This document shows, one piece after another, positions 1 through 8,957 of a stretch of DNA of 64,000 bases. The notes beneath the pieces were generated by a model that saw only the letters and a program-made list of their open reading frames with translations, was not told where the DNA came from and ran no database searches. Positions within the stretch are counted from its first letter, which is position 1. Each line of letters begins with the position of its first letter. This DNA comes from an uncultured Clostridia bacterium. GTDB lineage: Bacteria; Bacillota; Clostridia; Oscillospirales; Acutalibacteraceae. The DNA lies in the NCBI GenBank assembly GCA_947630285.1, contig CANRHD010000007.1:17881-81880 (forward strand), written 5' to 3'. The translations under genes and the position numbers were made by a program.

Positions 1-254
1 ATATCAGCAGCGCCGAAATTGACATCAAAAAGATTGTAAGCTGTGTAGTAAATACAAATTCCACTTCGGTTATAATTGCGCATAATCACCCTGCCGGGGT
101 TGCGGCGCCGTCCGGCAAGGATATTGAGGCCATGAGGGCTATGTCAAACACCCTGCATAAGCTCAATATCAGGTTTGTTGACAGCGTCATAGTTTCCGGC
201 GACGATTATTATTCAATGGCGACAAAAGGCAAATACACATATTTGTTTGATTGA
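1..254 (+). CDS. radC: RadC/JAB-domain protein, C-terminal fragment
   Basis: The window opens inside this gene, so only the last 83 codons (frame from base 3) and the TGA at 252-254 are visible. The fragment carries the JAMM/MPN metal-binding signature: His-Asn-His-Pro at about bases 81-92, then seven residues after the second His, Ser-x-x-Asp. This is the pattern of the RadC (JAB) domain found in nearly all bacteria. RadC was once linked to DNA repair, but its biochemical role is unsettled. The motif and the ending near TKGKYTYLFD fit the usual RadC C-terminus. The neighbours uvrB-uvrA are repair genes, but a 112-bp gap separates them. Confidence 0.85.
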   Translation, partial: ISSAEIDIKKIVSCVVNTNSTSVIIAHNHPAGVAAPSGKDIEAMRAMSNTLHKLNIRFVDSVIVSGDDYYSMATKGKYTYLFD

Positions 255-366
255 TAAGTTAATTCGGCTGTTGAAATGTCCTTGACGGTTTTGCTGTGCA
301 AGGTAAAAAATGTTTCAAATTTTTTGCGGATTTGATGTTTAATATCCATTGTTTTATCGATAATCT
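255..366. other. Intergenic gap before uvrB
   Basis: AT-rich spacer with no convincing terminator and no LexA-type GAAC-N4-GTTC box. A TATGAT hexamer at 366-371 would make a good -10, but no -35 lies at proper spacing. If it is used, transcription would begin around 378 and the ATG at 367 could not be the uvrB start. Confidence 0.3.
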
Positions 367-2364
367 ATGATAAAATTACTGTTAATAAGCACGAAGGGAG
401 GGTCTTATACGGACCGTTTTAAGCTTGTTTCTCCGTACAAGCCTACGGGCGATCAGCCGCAGGCCATTGAAAAGCTGGTTGACGGCGTAAATAAAAACAT
501 GCAGGAGCAGACCTTGCTCGGGGTTACGGGTTCGGGCAAAACCTTTACTATGGCAAATGTCATAGCAAGGCTTAACAGACCCACTCTCGTACTGGCTCAC
601 AACAAAACCCTGGCGGCACAGCTCTGCTCGGAATTCCGTGAATTTTTCCCGGAAAACGCAGTTGAATATTTTGTCAGCTACTACGATTACTATCAGCCGG
701 AGGCGTATATACCTACGACCGACACCTATATTGAAAAGGACTCTGCCATAAACGACGAGATTGATAAGCTTCGCCACTCCGCCACCTCGGCGCTCTCCGA
801 GAGGCGTGATGTTATAATAGTTTCGAGCGTTTCGTGCATCTATACTCTCGGCGACCCGATAGATTACAGAAATATGGTTATCTCCCTTCGCAAGGGTATG
901 ATAAAGAGCAGGGACGAACTGCTTAAAAAGCTTGTTGAAATTCAGTATGAAAGAAACGATATTAACTTTATAAGAAATAAATTCAGGGTAAGAGGGGATA
1001 CCGTTGAGATTTTCCCCGTTTACTCAAGCGAAAACGCCGTAAGGGTTGAGTTTTTCGGAGATGAAATAGACAGAATTTGCGAAATCAACGCCCTTACTGG
1101 ACAGGTTAAGAACGAAATATCGCATGTTGCGATTTATCCTGCCTCGCACTATGTTGTTTCGTCCGACAGGCTTGAAAAGTCGATAGGTGAAATACTTGAG
1201 GAAATGGAAGCGAGGGTAAAAGAGTTTGAAAGCTGCGGAAAATTGCTTGAGGCGCAAAGAATAAGACAGCGCACGGAATACGATATGGAAATGCTCCGTG
1301 AAACGGGCTTTTGCAAGGGCATAGAGAATTATTCGAGAATTATGTCGGGCAGAGCGCCCGGAGCGGCTCCGTTTACGCTTTTAAACTATTTCCCCGATGA
1401 TTTTCTGCTTTTTGTTGACGAATCGCATGTTACCCTGCCGCAGGTAAGGGGAATGTACGCAGGCGACAGGTCAAGGAAAGAGGCGCTCGTAAACTTCGGC
1501 TTCAGACTGCCGTCCGCCTTTGACAACAGACCGCTCAAATTTGACGAATTCTATGAGAGGGTGGGGCAGAAGATATTTGTCAGCGCAACCCCCGGCGAGC
1601 TTGAGAGGGAAAAGAGCGGACAGATAGTCGAACAGCTTATCAGACCCACGGGACTGCTTGACCCGGAAATATCGGTAAGGCCCACCGAGGGGCAGATAGA
1701 GGATTTGATCTCGGAAATAAATCTAAGGGTCGAAAAGAACGAGAGGGTTTTGGTAACGACCCTTACCAAAAAAATGGCGGAGGATTTAACCGATTTCCTT
1801 AAGGACCATTCAATCAAGGTAAAATATATGCACTATGATATAGACACCATTGAAAGAATGGAAATTATCAGGGATTTAAGGCTCGGCGAATTTGATGTGC
1901 TTGTCGGCATTAACCTTTTGCGTGAAGGGCTTGATATACCGGAGGTTTCGCTTGTAGCAGTACTTGACGCCGACAAGGAGGGCTTCCTCCGTTCCGAAAC
2001 ATCGCTTATTCAAACGGTGGGCAGGGCGGCAAGAAACGCCGACGGACAGGTTATCATGTACGCAGACAGCGTAACCCCGTCGATGGAGAGGGCAATTTCC
2101 GAAACCTGCCGCCGCCGTGAAATTCAGACAAATTATAACATCGAGCATAATATTACGCCCAAGACTATTAAAAAGGGCGTCCGTGACATACTTGAGATTT
2201 CAAATACTCATAAGAATGAAAGCGGCAAGAGAATGAGCAGAGCGGAGCGTGAAAAGCTGATAGTACAGCTCACGGCCGAGATGAAAGCGGCGGCAAAAAT
2301 ACTTGAATTTGAACATGCGGCAATGCTCAGGGATAAAATTCAAAAGCTGAGAGAAGGTAAATAG
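367..2364 (+). CDS. uvrB: Excinuclease ABC subunit B
   Basis: UvrB is the damage-verifying helicase-like subunit of UvrABC nucleotide excision repair. It receives lesions from UvrA and recruits UvrC. Seen: Walker A GVTGSGKT (about residues 52-59), the aromatic beta-hairpin [10 protein letters not shown] (about 104-113) that inserts behind the lesion, SF2 helicase motifs, and a C-terminal UVR motif that contacts UvrC. The start is unclear. The first canonical ATG (367) has no Shine-Dalgarno and adds 14 residues that do not look like the family. An excellent AAGGGAGGG (394-402) lies 6 nt before an ACG (409) followed by [16 protein letters not shown], where known UvrBs begin. The true start may be ACG 409. 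It is cotranscribed with uvrA, 2 nt downstream. Confidence 0.96.
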   Translation: MIKLLLISTKGGSYTDRFKLVSPYKPTGDQPQAIEKLVDGVNKNMQEQTLLGVTGSGKTFTMANVIARLNRPTLVLAHNKTLAAQLCSEFREFFPENAVEYFVSYYDYYQPEAYIPTTDTYIEKDSAINDEIDKLRHSATSALSERRDVIIVSSVSCIYTLGDPIDYRNMVISLRKGMIKSRDELLKKLVEIQYERNDINFIRNKFRVRGDTVEIFPVYSSENAVRVEFFGDEIDRICEINALTGQVKNEISHVAIYPASHYVVSSDRLEKSIGEILEEMEARVKEFESCGKLLEAQRIRQRTEYDMEMLRETGFCKGIENYSRIMSGRAPGAAPFTLLNYFPDDFLLFVDESHVTLPQVRGMYAGDRSRKEALVNFGFRLPSAFDNRPLKFDEFYERVGQKIFVSATPGELEREKSGQIVEQLIRPTGLLDPEISVRPTEGQIEDLISEINLRVEKNERVLVTTLTKKMAEDLTDFLKDHSIKVKYMHYDIDTIERMEIIRDLRLGEFDVLVGINLLREGLDIPEVSLVAVLDADKEGFLRSETSLIQTVGRAARNADGQVIMYADSVTPSMERAISETCRRREIQTNYNIEHNITPKTIKKGVRDILEISNTHKNESGKRMSRAEREKLIVQLTAEMKAAAKILEFEHAAMLRDKIQKLREGK

Positions 2365-2366
2365 GC

Positions 2367-5195
2367 TTGCAGAATAAAAAAATTATAATTAAGGGCGCCA
2401 AAGAGCATAATTTAAAAAATATAGATTTGGAATTACCTCGAGATAAGCTCATTGTTTTTACGGGGCTTTCGGGTTCGGGTAAGTCCTCGCTTGCCTTTGA
2501 CACGATTTACGCAGAGGGTCAGCGCAGATATGTAGAGTCCCTGTCGTCGTATGCAAGGCAGTTTTTAGGACAAATGGAAAAGCCGAGCGTCGAGTATATC
2601 GAGGGACTTTCTCCGGCAATTTCGATAGATCAGAAAACGACCTCAAAAAATCCCCGTTCCACGGTGGGAACGGTTACGGAAATTTATGACTATTTAAGGC
2701 TTCTTTATGCGAGAATAGGTATTCCGCACTGCCCCGTATGCGGCAGGGAAATATCCATGCAGACCGTTGACGGCATTGTTGACGATATTTTAAAGCTTGA
2801 AAACGGCACCAAAATTCAGATTATGTCGCCCGTAATTAAGGGCAGAAAGGGCGAGCATGCAAAGGAGCTTGAAAGCGCAAGAAAATCCGGCTTCGTAAGG
2901 GTGCGTATTGACGGAAGCATGTACGACTTGTCGGAGGATATTAAGTTAGATAAAAATATAAAGCACAGCATAGAAATAATCGTTGACCGCCTTGTAGTCG
3001 GCGGTGAAATCAGAAGCAGGCTTGCCGAAGCCGTCGATATGGCGTGCAATCTCGGCGGCGGAAATGTGATAGTAGATGTTATCGGCGGCGAAGAGCTTAT
3101 GTTTTCGCAAAACTTTGCCTGCCCGGAGCACGGAATTTGTATTGATGAAATGTCGCCGAGGGTTTTCTCGTTCAACAACCCGTTCGGCGCCTGTCCCAAG
3201 TGTACGGGACTGGGCGTTTTTATGAGGGTCAGCCCCAATCTTGTAATACCGAATAAAAGCCTCTCCATAAGGGAGGGCGCAATAAATGCGTCGGGTTGGT
3301 CAAAGGCGGACAGCGGAACAATAGCGCAGATGTATTATCAGGCGTTGGCGGACGAATACGGCTTTACGCTTGATATGCCCGTGTCAAAGCTAAGCAAAAA
3401 ACAGCTTGACGCAATTCTTTACGGCACAAACGGCAAAAAAATAAAAATGACAAGGGTGAACGAGTACGGAAGCGGTACTTACAAAACCGATTTTGAGGGC
3501 GTAATCAATAACCTGCAAAGGCGTTATGACGAAACCACAAGCGAATGGTCAAGGTATGAGATCTCGCAGGTTATGGAGGAGTGCAACTGTCCCGAATGTA
3601 ACGGGTTAAGGCTTAAAAAATCTGCGCTTGCCGTCACGGTAGGCGGACTTAATATTATGGAATTTACAAAGCTCTCCGTTGAAAAGGAGCTTGAGTTTAT
3701 TGAAAAGCTTGAGCTTAACGAAAGGGAGCAGATGATAGCAAAGCTTATTATTAAAGAGATAAAGCAGAGGCTGAATTTCCTTTCGAGCGTCGGGCTCGGG
3801 TACCTTAACCTATCCCGTGCGTCGGGTACTCTTTCGGGCGGAGAAAGCCAAAGAATAAGGCTTGCAACGCAGATAGGCTCTTCGCTTATGGGAGTGCTTT
3901 ACATTCTTGACGAGCCGAGCATAGGGCTTCATCAGAGGGACAACGACAAATTGCTCGATACCCTTAAAAGGCTCAGGGATTTAGGCAACACTCTTATAGT
4001 TGTAGAGCATGACGAGGACACCATAAGGGCGGCGGACTATGTTGTAGATATAGGCCCGGGCGCAGGCATACACGGCGGAGAGGTGATTTTCGCCGGCCCT
4101 GCGAAGGATTTGGAAAAAGTCGATGCCTCTGTTACCGGACAGTACCTTTCGGGCAAAAGGAAAATCGAAATACCCGAAAAGAGACGGGAGGGCAACGGTA
4201 AGAAGCTTGTAGTCAGAAAGGCGCAGGAAAACAACCTTAAAAAAATTGATGTTGAGTTCCCCCTGGGCAAATTTATCTGCGTTACGGGCGTTTCGGGTTC
4301 GGGAAAATCCTCGCTTGTCAACGAGATACTGTATAAAAAGCTTGCAAACGAGCTAAATAACGCCAAAAAGCCCGTGGGAAAGCATGAGAGAATTGACGGG
4401 GTTGAAAATTTAGACAAGGTAATTAATATCGACCAGTCGCCCATAGGCAGAACTCCCCGTTCAAATCCGGCAACATATACCGGTGTGTTTACCGATATAA
4501 GAGAGCTTTTCGCCTCCACTCAGGAGTCAAAAATCAGAGGATATAACGCTTCAAGATTTTCGTTTAATGTCAAGGGCGGACGCTGTGAGGCTTGCCAGGG
4601 CGACGGCATAGTAAAAATCGAAATGCACTTTTTGCCCGATATTTATGTTCCCTGCGAGGTCTGCAAGGGCGCAAAGTACAACAGGGAAACGCTTGAGGTA
4701 AAGTATAAGGGAAAGACAATCTACGATGTCCTCGAGATGACGGTTGAGGAGGGTATGGAGTTTTTCAAAAATCAAAAGAAAATCTGTACCAAGCTTCAAA
4801 CCCTCTACGATGTAGGCTTGGGTTATATAAAAATCGGACAGCCTGCCACAACTCTTTCCGGCGGTGAGGCGCAGAGAGTCAAGCTTTCGACAGAGCTTTC
4901 AAAGCCCGCAACGGGCAGAACCGCTTATATACTTGACGAACCCACAACGGGTCTCCATACCGCAGATGTCCACAAGCTTATAAGCGTTTTGCAGAGGCTT
5001 GCCGACAACGGGAATACCGTCATAGTTATCGAGCATAACCTTGATGTTATTAAGGTTGCGGACTATATAATCGACCTCGGGCCCGAGGGCGGCGACAAGG
5101 GCGGAAAAATCGTTGCCGCGGGAACCCCGGAGGAAGTGGCGAAATGCAAAAAGTCCTACACGGGTCAATATCTTAAAAAGGTTTTGGAAAAATAG
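2367..5195 (+). CDS. uvrA: Excinuclease ABC subunit A
   Basis: UvrA is the DNA-damage-sensing ABC ATPase that loads UvrB. The 942 residues match the family length. Two ABC modules are visible: Walker [10 protein letters not shown] (about 33-41) with signature [12 protein letters not shown], and GVSGSGKSS (about 640) with [12 protein letters not shown]. Zinc-binding Cys pairs (CPVCG near 120; CEACQGDG followed by CEVCKG near 740-765) are the expected zinc modules. The start is TTG at 2367, 9 nt after AGAAGG and just past the uvrB stop, so the pair is translationally close. A hairpin follows at 5202. Confidence 0.97.
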   Translation: MQNKKIIIKGAKEHNLKNIDLELPRDKLIVFTGLSGSGKSSLAFDTIYAEGQRRYVESLSSYARQFLGQMEKPSVEYIEGLSPAISIDQKTTSKNPRSTVGTVTEIYDYLRLLYARIGIPHCPVCGREISMQTVDGIVDDILKLENGTKIQIMSPVIKGRKGEHAKELESARKSGFVRVRIDGSMYDLSEDIKLDKNIKHSIEIIVDRLVVGGEIRSRLAEAVDMACNLGGGNVIVDVIGGEELMFSQNFACPEHGICIDEMSPRVFSFNNPFGACPKCTGLGVFMRVSPNLVIPNKSLSIREGAINASGWSKADSGTIAQMYYQALADEYGFTLDMPVSKLSKKQLDAILYGTNGKKIKMTRVNEYGSGTYKTDFEGVINNLQRRYDETTSEWSRYEISQVMEECNCPECNGLRLKKSALAVTVGGLNIMEFTKLSVEKELEFIEKLELNEREQMIAKLIIKEIKQRLNFLSSVGLGYLNLSRASGTLSGGESQRIRLATQIGSSLMGVLYILDEPSIGLHQRDNDKLLDTLKRLRDLGNTLIVVEHDEDTIRAADYVVDIGPGAGIHGGEVIFAGPAKDLEKVDASVTGQYLSGKRKIEIPEKRREGNGKKLVVRKAQENNLKKIDVEFPLGKFICVTGVSGSGKSSLVNEILYKKLANELNNAKKPVGKHERIDGVENLDKVINIDQSPIGRTPRSNPATYTGVFTDIRELFASTQESKIRGYNASRFSFNVKGGRCEACQGDGIVKIEMHFLPDIYVPCEVCKGAKYNRETLEVKYKGKTIYDVLEMTVEEGMEFFKNQKKICTKLQTLYDVGLGYIKIGQPATTLSGGEAQRVKLSTELSKPATGRTAYILDEPTTGLHTADVHKLISVLQRLADNGNTVIVIEHNLDVIKVADYIIDLGPEGGDKGGKIVAAGTPEEVAKCKKSYTGQYLKKVLEK

Positions 5196-5201
5196 CTTCA
5201 A

Positions 5202-5236
5202 AAAAGTCCTGCTTACACAACAGGGCTTTTACTTTG
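5202..5236 (+). terminator. Terminator of uvrBA
   Basis: A 10-bp inverted repeat AAAAGTCCTG / CAGGGCTTTT (one G-U pair), with the loop at 5212-5220, starts 7 nt after the uvrA stop. Its own 3' arm is U-rich. Confidence 0.7.
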
Positions 5237-5284
5237 CCTTTAAACGGCTTTTACGGCTTTCGTTACAGGTGCGAAAAATTTTTG

Positions 5285-5313
5285 TTGTAAAATGTGCCGA
5301 TATATGGTACAAT
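5285..5313 (+). promoter_or_regulatory. Sigma-A promoter of the cobalamin operon
   Basis: TTGTAA (5285-5290), 17 bp, TACAAT (5308-5313) with an extended -10 TG at 5305-5306. It predicts a start near 5320, ahead of the riboswitch. Confidence 0.75.
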
Positions 5314-5375
5314 GTCAAATTGAAGAGCATAGAATTTGTTTTATCTTTTCGCTAAAATTTAATACCGATATAAGA

Positions 5376-5575
5376 AGATACGGTTTTGAAAAGTTGTAAG
5401 CTTAGTAGGATGTAAAAGGGAATCCGGTTCGAGTCCGGAACAACCGCCATTACTGTATTTGACGATATGGGGGCAGTATAACCATTGGGATTTTCGTCCT
5501 GAGAAGGTATGCCCCTGTGTGACCCGTTCACAGCATCATAAGTCAGGAAACCTGCCGTGTCTTTTTAGGTTAAAC
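5376..5575 (+). ncRNA. Cobalamin (B12) riboswitch
   Basis: Conserved blocks of the adenosylcobalamin-type aptamer appear in order: AAAAGGGAATCCGGT (5414-5428), the GAGTCCGG arm, ACCGCCATTACTGT (a variant of the CCGCCACTGT core) and the B12 box AGTCAGGAAACCTGCC (5541-5556). The boundaries are approximate. It lies in the leader of an operon encoding an ECF transporter and two surface proteins, so these are predicted to be off when cobalamin is plentiful. Downstream hairpins at 5596-5640 and 5696-5722 suggest transcriptional termination as the output. Confidence 0.93.
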
Positions 5576-5595
5576 ACAGCTTTGGTGAGAAGAGT

Positions 5596-5640
5596 GCAAC
5601 CGATTTATCGCCGCACAGCGGCTTTGGCTTTGCACTTTTT
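5596..5640 (+). terminator. Probable riboswitch expression-platform terminator
   Basis: An outer stem AGTGCAA / TTGCACT, enclosing an inner GCCG-GCGGC hairpin, is followed by a T-run at about 5636-5640. It lies about 40 nt past the B12 box, a usual place for the ligand-controlled terminator. Confidence 0.5.
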
Positions 5641-5695
5641 CAAAGCCGGGGCCTGTTTTCACTGTGCTGTATTATAAATCCGTTGTACTCTTTTG

Positions 5696-5722
5696 ACCTT
5701 TTGGTTGAAAGGGTATTTTTTT
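5696..5722 (+). terminator. Second hairpin with T8 before the first gene
   Basis: ACCTTTT / AAAGGGT (7 bp with one wobble) is followed by an A and then a run of T (5716-5722). It sits just upstream of the AAAGGAGGG ribosome binding site of the first gene. It could be the real riboswitch terminator, or a backup to the hairpin at 5596. Confidence 0.5.
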
Positions 5723-5740
5723 GTAAAGGAGGGTTTATTA

Positions 5741-5950
5741 GTGACATCTGATGAGAAAAAGTCCTTGGCGGAAGAACTTTTGCGTCAAAAAAGCAAAGAG
5801 CTTGGAAGAATACCGCGCAAAGATGATTTTGACGAACCTACAAGGTCACGAATTAAGGCCTTCCTCGGACCTTGGCCGAGGGCGCTGGAGGCCGCCGGCT
5901 TAAAGCAGGCAAAAAAACAGCCGTCAAAGTCAAAGAAAAAAAGAAAATAA
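5741..5950 (+). CDS. Small protein with one HNH-associated-type DNA-binding repeat
   Basis: The start is GTG 5741, chosen because AAAGGAGGG lies 7-8 nt upstream; the reading frame is open back to 5693 but without a ribosome site. The 69-residue product has the pattern ELGRIPRKDDF...FLGPWPRALEAAGL. This resembles the 'homing endonuclease associated repeat' (a helix-turn-helix-like unit ending in W..AL.AAGL). The tail is very Lys-rich (about 15 residues), which suggests nucleic-acid binding. It is the first gene after the B12 riboswitch and 25 nt before the surface protein gene. Its role is unknown. It could be a local regulator, or an accidental passenger. The family resemblance is from memory. 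Confidence 0.7.
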   Translation: MTSDEKKSLAEELLRQKSKELGRIPRKDDFDEPTRSRIKAFLGPWPRALEAAGLKQAKKQPSKSKKKRK

Positions 5951-5975
5951 AAATTAATTTAACAGGAGAACGGAA

Positions 5976-7484
5976 ATGAAAAAGACAATAGGCATATTAC
6001 TTGCTTTAATTATGATTTTTACCGCCGTTCCGCTGACCGCTTTTTCGGCGGAGTCGGATACGCAGGCGGCAAACGCTGACTGCAAAGCGATTTATGAGCA
6101 AACAGGCAAATATTTAAGCTCCCTTGGCACACCCGGCGTAGGCTCTGTCGGCGGCGAGTGGATGGTTATTGACCTCACCCGTTCGGGCTATGCCTGCCCC
6201 GACGGCTACTATGAAAATGTTGTTGACTATGTAAATGCCGAAATTAACGAAAAAGAACAGCTCCACAGGGTAAAATCAACCGATAATTCCCGTGTAATTC
6301 TCGCCCTTACCTCGGCAGGGTACGATGTGACAGATGTTGACGGACACAACCTTTTAATGGGGCTTACCGATATGGATTATGTCACATGGCAGGGTATAAA
6401 CGGGCCTGTTTGGGCTCTCATCGCCTTTGACTGCCACGGTTATGAAATCCCGATTAACAATGATGCGGCACAGCAGGTAACCAGAGAGGGTCTTATTAAT
6501 TTTATACTTGAAAGTCAGCTTGAGGACGGAGGCTGGGCGCTGGGCTCTTTCGGGAAAAATTCCGATGTCGATATCACGGGTATGACAATTCAGTCGCTTG
6601 CGCCCTATTACAATACAGATGAGAATGTAAAGACTGCGGTTGACAGGGCGCTTAAATGCCTTTCCGATAAGCAGTACGACAACGGCGGCTTCGGTTCGGT
6701 TGACGGTATATGCAGTGAATCCTGCGCCCAGGTCATAGTCGCCCTGACCGCCTTGGGAATAGATCCCGAAACAGACGAACGCTTTGTTAAAAACGGCGTT
6801 TCCGTTTTGGACGCCATGTGCTTGTTTGCCGTTGAGGGCGGCGGCTTCACACATACTCCAAACGGCAATTTAGACGGTATGGCAACCGAGCAGGGACAAT
6901 ACGCTTTGGCGGCATATTTCCGCTTTATCGAGGGAAAAACTGCGCTCTATGATATGAGCGATGTCAGGATAGGCCCGGATACTCCCGATACCTCTGACGA
7001 AGATGCGGCACAGGCGGTTGAAGCCTTAATTTCCGAAATAGGTGTTGTAACACAGGACAGCGCCGAAGCAATAGAAGCGGCACGCACGGCTTATGATGCG
7101 CTTACCGACAGCCAAAAGGCAATGGTTAAAAACTACGGCGTGCTCACCGCCGCCGAGGCAGAGTATTCAAAACTGATAAGCGAAAATAAAACACCAAGCG
7201 AAAATCCCGAAGAGAATACGCCCGTTACAAACGGAAACACCGATAACGGCGGAGTTCCCGAAAACGGCTTCACACCCGAAAACGGAGGAGTACCCGAAAA
7301 AGGGGAGGAAAAAGACAATTCTCAAAAAGTCACCGTATCGGACGGCGAAAACGCTTCAAAAAAGCATGATATTCCCAAAACGGGCGGATACTGCAACGCC
7401 GCTGTTTGCGCCTTTGTACCGCTCTTTTCCGCCTGTGTGTTGACAGCGCTGTTAATGAAAAAGAAGAAGTACAAAAAGATTTAA
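5976..7484 (+). CDS. Surface protein with terpenoid-cyclase-like alpha/alpha repeats, IPKTG anchor
   Basis: 502 residues. A signal peptide (residues 1-25, MKKTIGILLALIM...AFSA) leads into prenyltransferase/squalene-oxidase-type repeats (about 40-330), with motifs such as QLEDGGWALG, SDVDITGMTIQSL and YDNGGFGS. Then come a helical segment of the DALTDSQKAMVKNY type (about 345-400), a Pro/Glu/Gly/Asn-rich stalk with repeated ENGGVPE units, and a sortase-like IPKTGG signal with a membrane helix and KKKKYKKI tail. The same fold forms the alpha domain of intrinsic factor and transcobalamin. With a B12 riboswitch upstream and a DUF4430 protein and ECF transporter downstream, cobalamin or corrinoid capture is the likely role. 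This is inference; no enzyme activity is implied. Confidence 0.85.
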   Translation: MKKTIGILLALIMIFTAVPLTAFSAESDTQAANADCKAIYEQTGKYLSSLGTPGVGSVGGEWMVIDLTRSGYACPDGYYENVVDYVNAEINEKEQLHRVKSTDNSRVILALTSAGYDVTDVDGHNLLMGLTDMDYVTWQGINGPVWALIAFDCHGYEIPINNDAAQQVTREGLINFILESQLEDGGWALGSFGKNSDVDITGMTIQSLAPYYNTDENVKTAVDRALKCLSDKQYDNGGFGSVDGICSESCAQVIVALTALGIDPETDERFVKNGVSVLDAMCLFAVEGGGFTHTPNGNLDGMATEQGQYALAAYFRFIEGKTALYDMSDVRIGPDTPDTSDEDAAQAVEALISEIGVVTQDSAEAIEAARTAYDALTDSQKAMVKNYGVLTAAEAEYSKLISENKTPSENPEENTPVTNGNTDNGGVPENGFTPENGGVPEKGEEKDNSQKVTVSDGENASKKHDIPKTGGYCNAAVCAFVPLFSACVLTALLMKKKKYKKI

Positions 7485-7546
7485 AATAAGCGTATAGTCG
7501 TTTTAAAAAGCATTTGCAAAAAAGCATTTCCCGGGGAGAACAGAAG

Positions 7547-8887
7547 ATGAAAAGGAAAACAGTCGCAAATACTATAATGGTGATATTAATTATCGCCATT
7601 GCGTTTTCGGGCGTTTTGGGCGTAGGCTATATTAAAGGGCGCTTCGACAAACCCAACGGCAAAACCGCTGTTTTAACGGAAATCAGCGGTATTGTCACCC
7701 TAAAGCGGAGCAATACGGCTTATTGCGTAAATCGGGAAACCGTACTGCACGGCGGCGACGAGCTTGTCTGCGACAGCGGCGCTTCCGTTTTAATAGATAT
7801 AGGCGACAGTTACATAGCCCTGGGTCAGAGCGCCAAAGCGAAAATCGTAACCCCGAAAAACGACGGCTTTCTCGCCGAAGTAACCGCAGGGGAGGCGTTT
7901 GTATATGCAGAGTCTCCCGTCGGGCTTGAATTTGACGCAAAACATACGCAGATAAATAACGCCGTGGCGCTTTTAAGCGTCCGCAAGGGTACGCAAAGCG
8001 TCAGCGTCTATTACGGAAAAGTAGAGAACGCAGGCGCAGGTCAGATGCTGGAATGGCTCGGCGGCGAAGCTTCAGTCAGGAGCTTTTCCGTCAACAGCCT
8101 TAATGATTTTAATATCGCCCAAATTCGCAGGGCGAACAAAACAAAGCCCCTTATATTTACAAACGAGGACTTGGACAGGCTTGAAGCGGAAAGGCTCTCG
8201 CAAATTCAAAACGCCGAAAATTCCGCCCCGGCCGTAACCGCCGTACAAAGCGGCGGAAAAACCGAGACTTCCGCCAAAAACAAAGAAGTAGTTTCAAAAA
8301 GTGAAAACATTACCGAAATTTTCACTACGGCAAAAGCGCAAAGCGTCACAAACCCGTTTAATTCGTCAAAGCCCGATACAAGCGGTAAAAAGGAAACTAC
8401 ATCGGAGCATAGGACCGCACCTGCAAACGCAACGACCAAGCCCTCCGTTACGACAGGGTCGGCAGATGTAAAAGATAAGCTTTACTGTACGATAACCATT
8501 CGCTGTGACACAATATTGAAAAATTGGGACAAGCTTGAGCCTGCAAAGGTCGCCTATGTCCCGAAAAACGGTTGTATTTTACCTGTGGTAAGGGTCGAAT
8601 TTACCAAGGGCGAAACTGTTTTCGATGTTTTGAAACGGGTTTGCAGGCAGAACGGGATACAGCTTGAATACAGCTGGACGCCCTTGTACGGCAGTTATTA
8701 TGTGGAGGGAATTAACAACCTCTATGAATTTGACTGCGGCCCCGAATCGGGCTGGATGTATAAGGTAAACGGCTGGTTCCCGAATTACGGCTGTTCAAGC
8801 TACGGCTTGACAGGTGGAGAAGCCGTTGTGTGGTGCTATACCTGCAAGGGTCTCGGCGAAGATGTCGGCGCAGAGTATAATGGGTAG
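7547..8887 (+). CDS. Membrane-tethered FecR-like plus DUF4430 (transcobalamin beta-like) protein
   Basis: ATG 7547 (446 aa) is preferred over ATG 7514, because GGGGAG precedes it and it begins directly with a Lys/Arg-rich N-terminus and one membrane helix (about 9-27). Residues about 38-165 look like a FecR-type beta domain (EISGIVTLKR, LHGGDELVCDSGASVLIDIGD). A Ser/Thr/Lys-rich linker (about 205-310) leads to a C-terminal DUF4430 domain (about 312-440) with GETVFDVLKRV, ESGWMYKVNGWFPNYG and LTGGEAVVWCYT. DUF4430 is related to the beta domain of transcobalamin and intrinsic factor. Together with the preceding alpha-repeat protein it could make a two-part ligand clamp at the cell surface. The ligand is unproven. 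Confidence 0.85.
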   Translation: MKRKTVANTIMVILIIAIAFSGVLGVGYIKGRFDKPNGKTAVLTEISGIVTLKRSNTAYCVNRETVLHGGDELVCDSGASVLIDIGDSYIALGQSAKAKIVTPKNDGFLAEVTAGEAFVYAESPVGLEFDAKHTQINNAVALLSVRKGTQSVSVYYGKVENAGAGQMLEWLGGEASVRSFSVNSLNDFNIAQIRRANKTKPLIFTNEDLDRLEAERLSQIQNAENSAPAVTAVQSGGKTETSAKNKEVVSKSENITEIFTTAKAQSVTNPFNSSKPDTSGKKETTSEHRTAPANATTKPSVTTGSADVKDKLYCTITIRCDTILKNWDKLEPAKVAYVPKNGCILPVVRVEFTKGETVFDVLKRVCRQNGIQLEYSWTPLYGSYYVEGINNLYEFDCGPESGWMYKVNGWFPNYGCSSYGLTGGEAVVWCYTCKGLGEDVGAEYNG

Positions 8888-8957
8888 CTTTTAAAAGCTT
8901 TTTAATATTTCTTGCCGTGCTTTGCCCTTTTACGGGAGATTAAGAGGAGAAAATCAA

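Noticed and set aside
255..366. SOS (LexA) box before uvrB
   Set aside because: No GAAC-N4-GTTC-like site is present in the gap, so SOS control cannot be supported here.
5113..5355. 80-codon open frame over the uvrA end
   Set aside because: It crosses the uvrA stop, its terminator and the next promoter; no ribosome site.
5418..5450. tRNA T-arm-like CCGGTTCGAGTCCGG
   Set aside because: It looks like a tRNA T-loop, but no cloverleaf surrounds it. It is the GGT..GAGTCC arm of the cobalamin riboswitch, as shown by the B12 box at 5541-5556.
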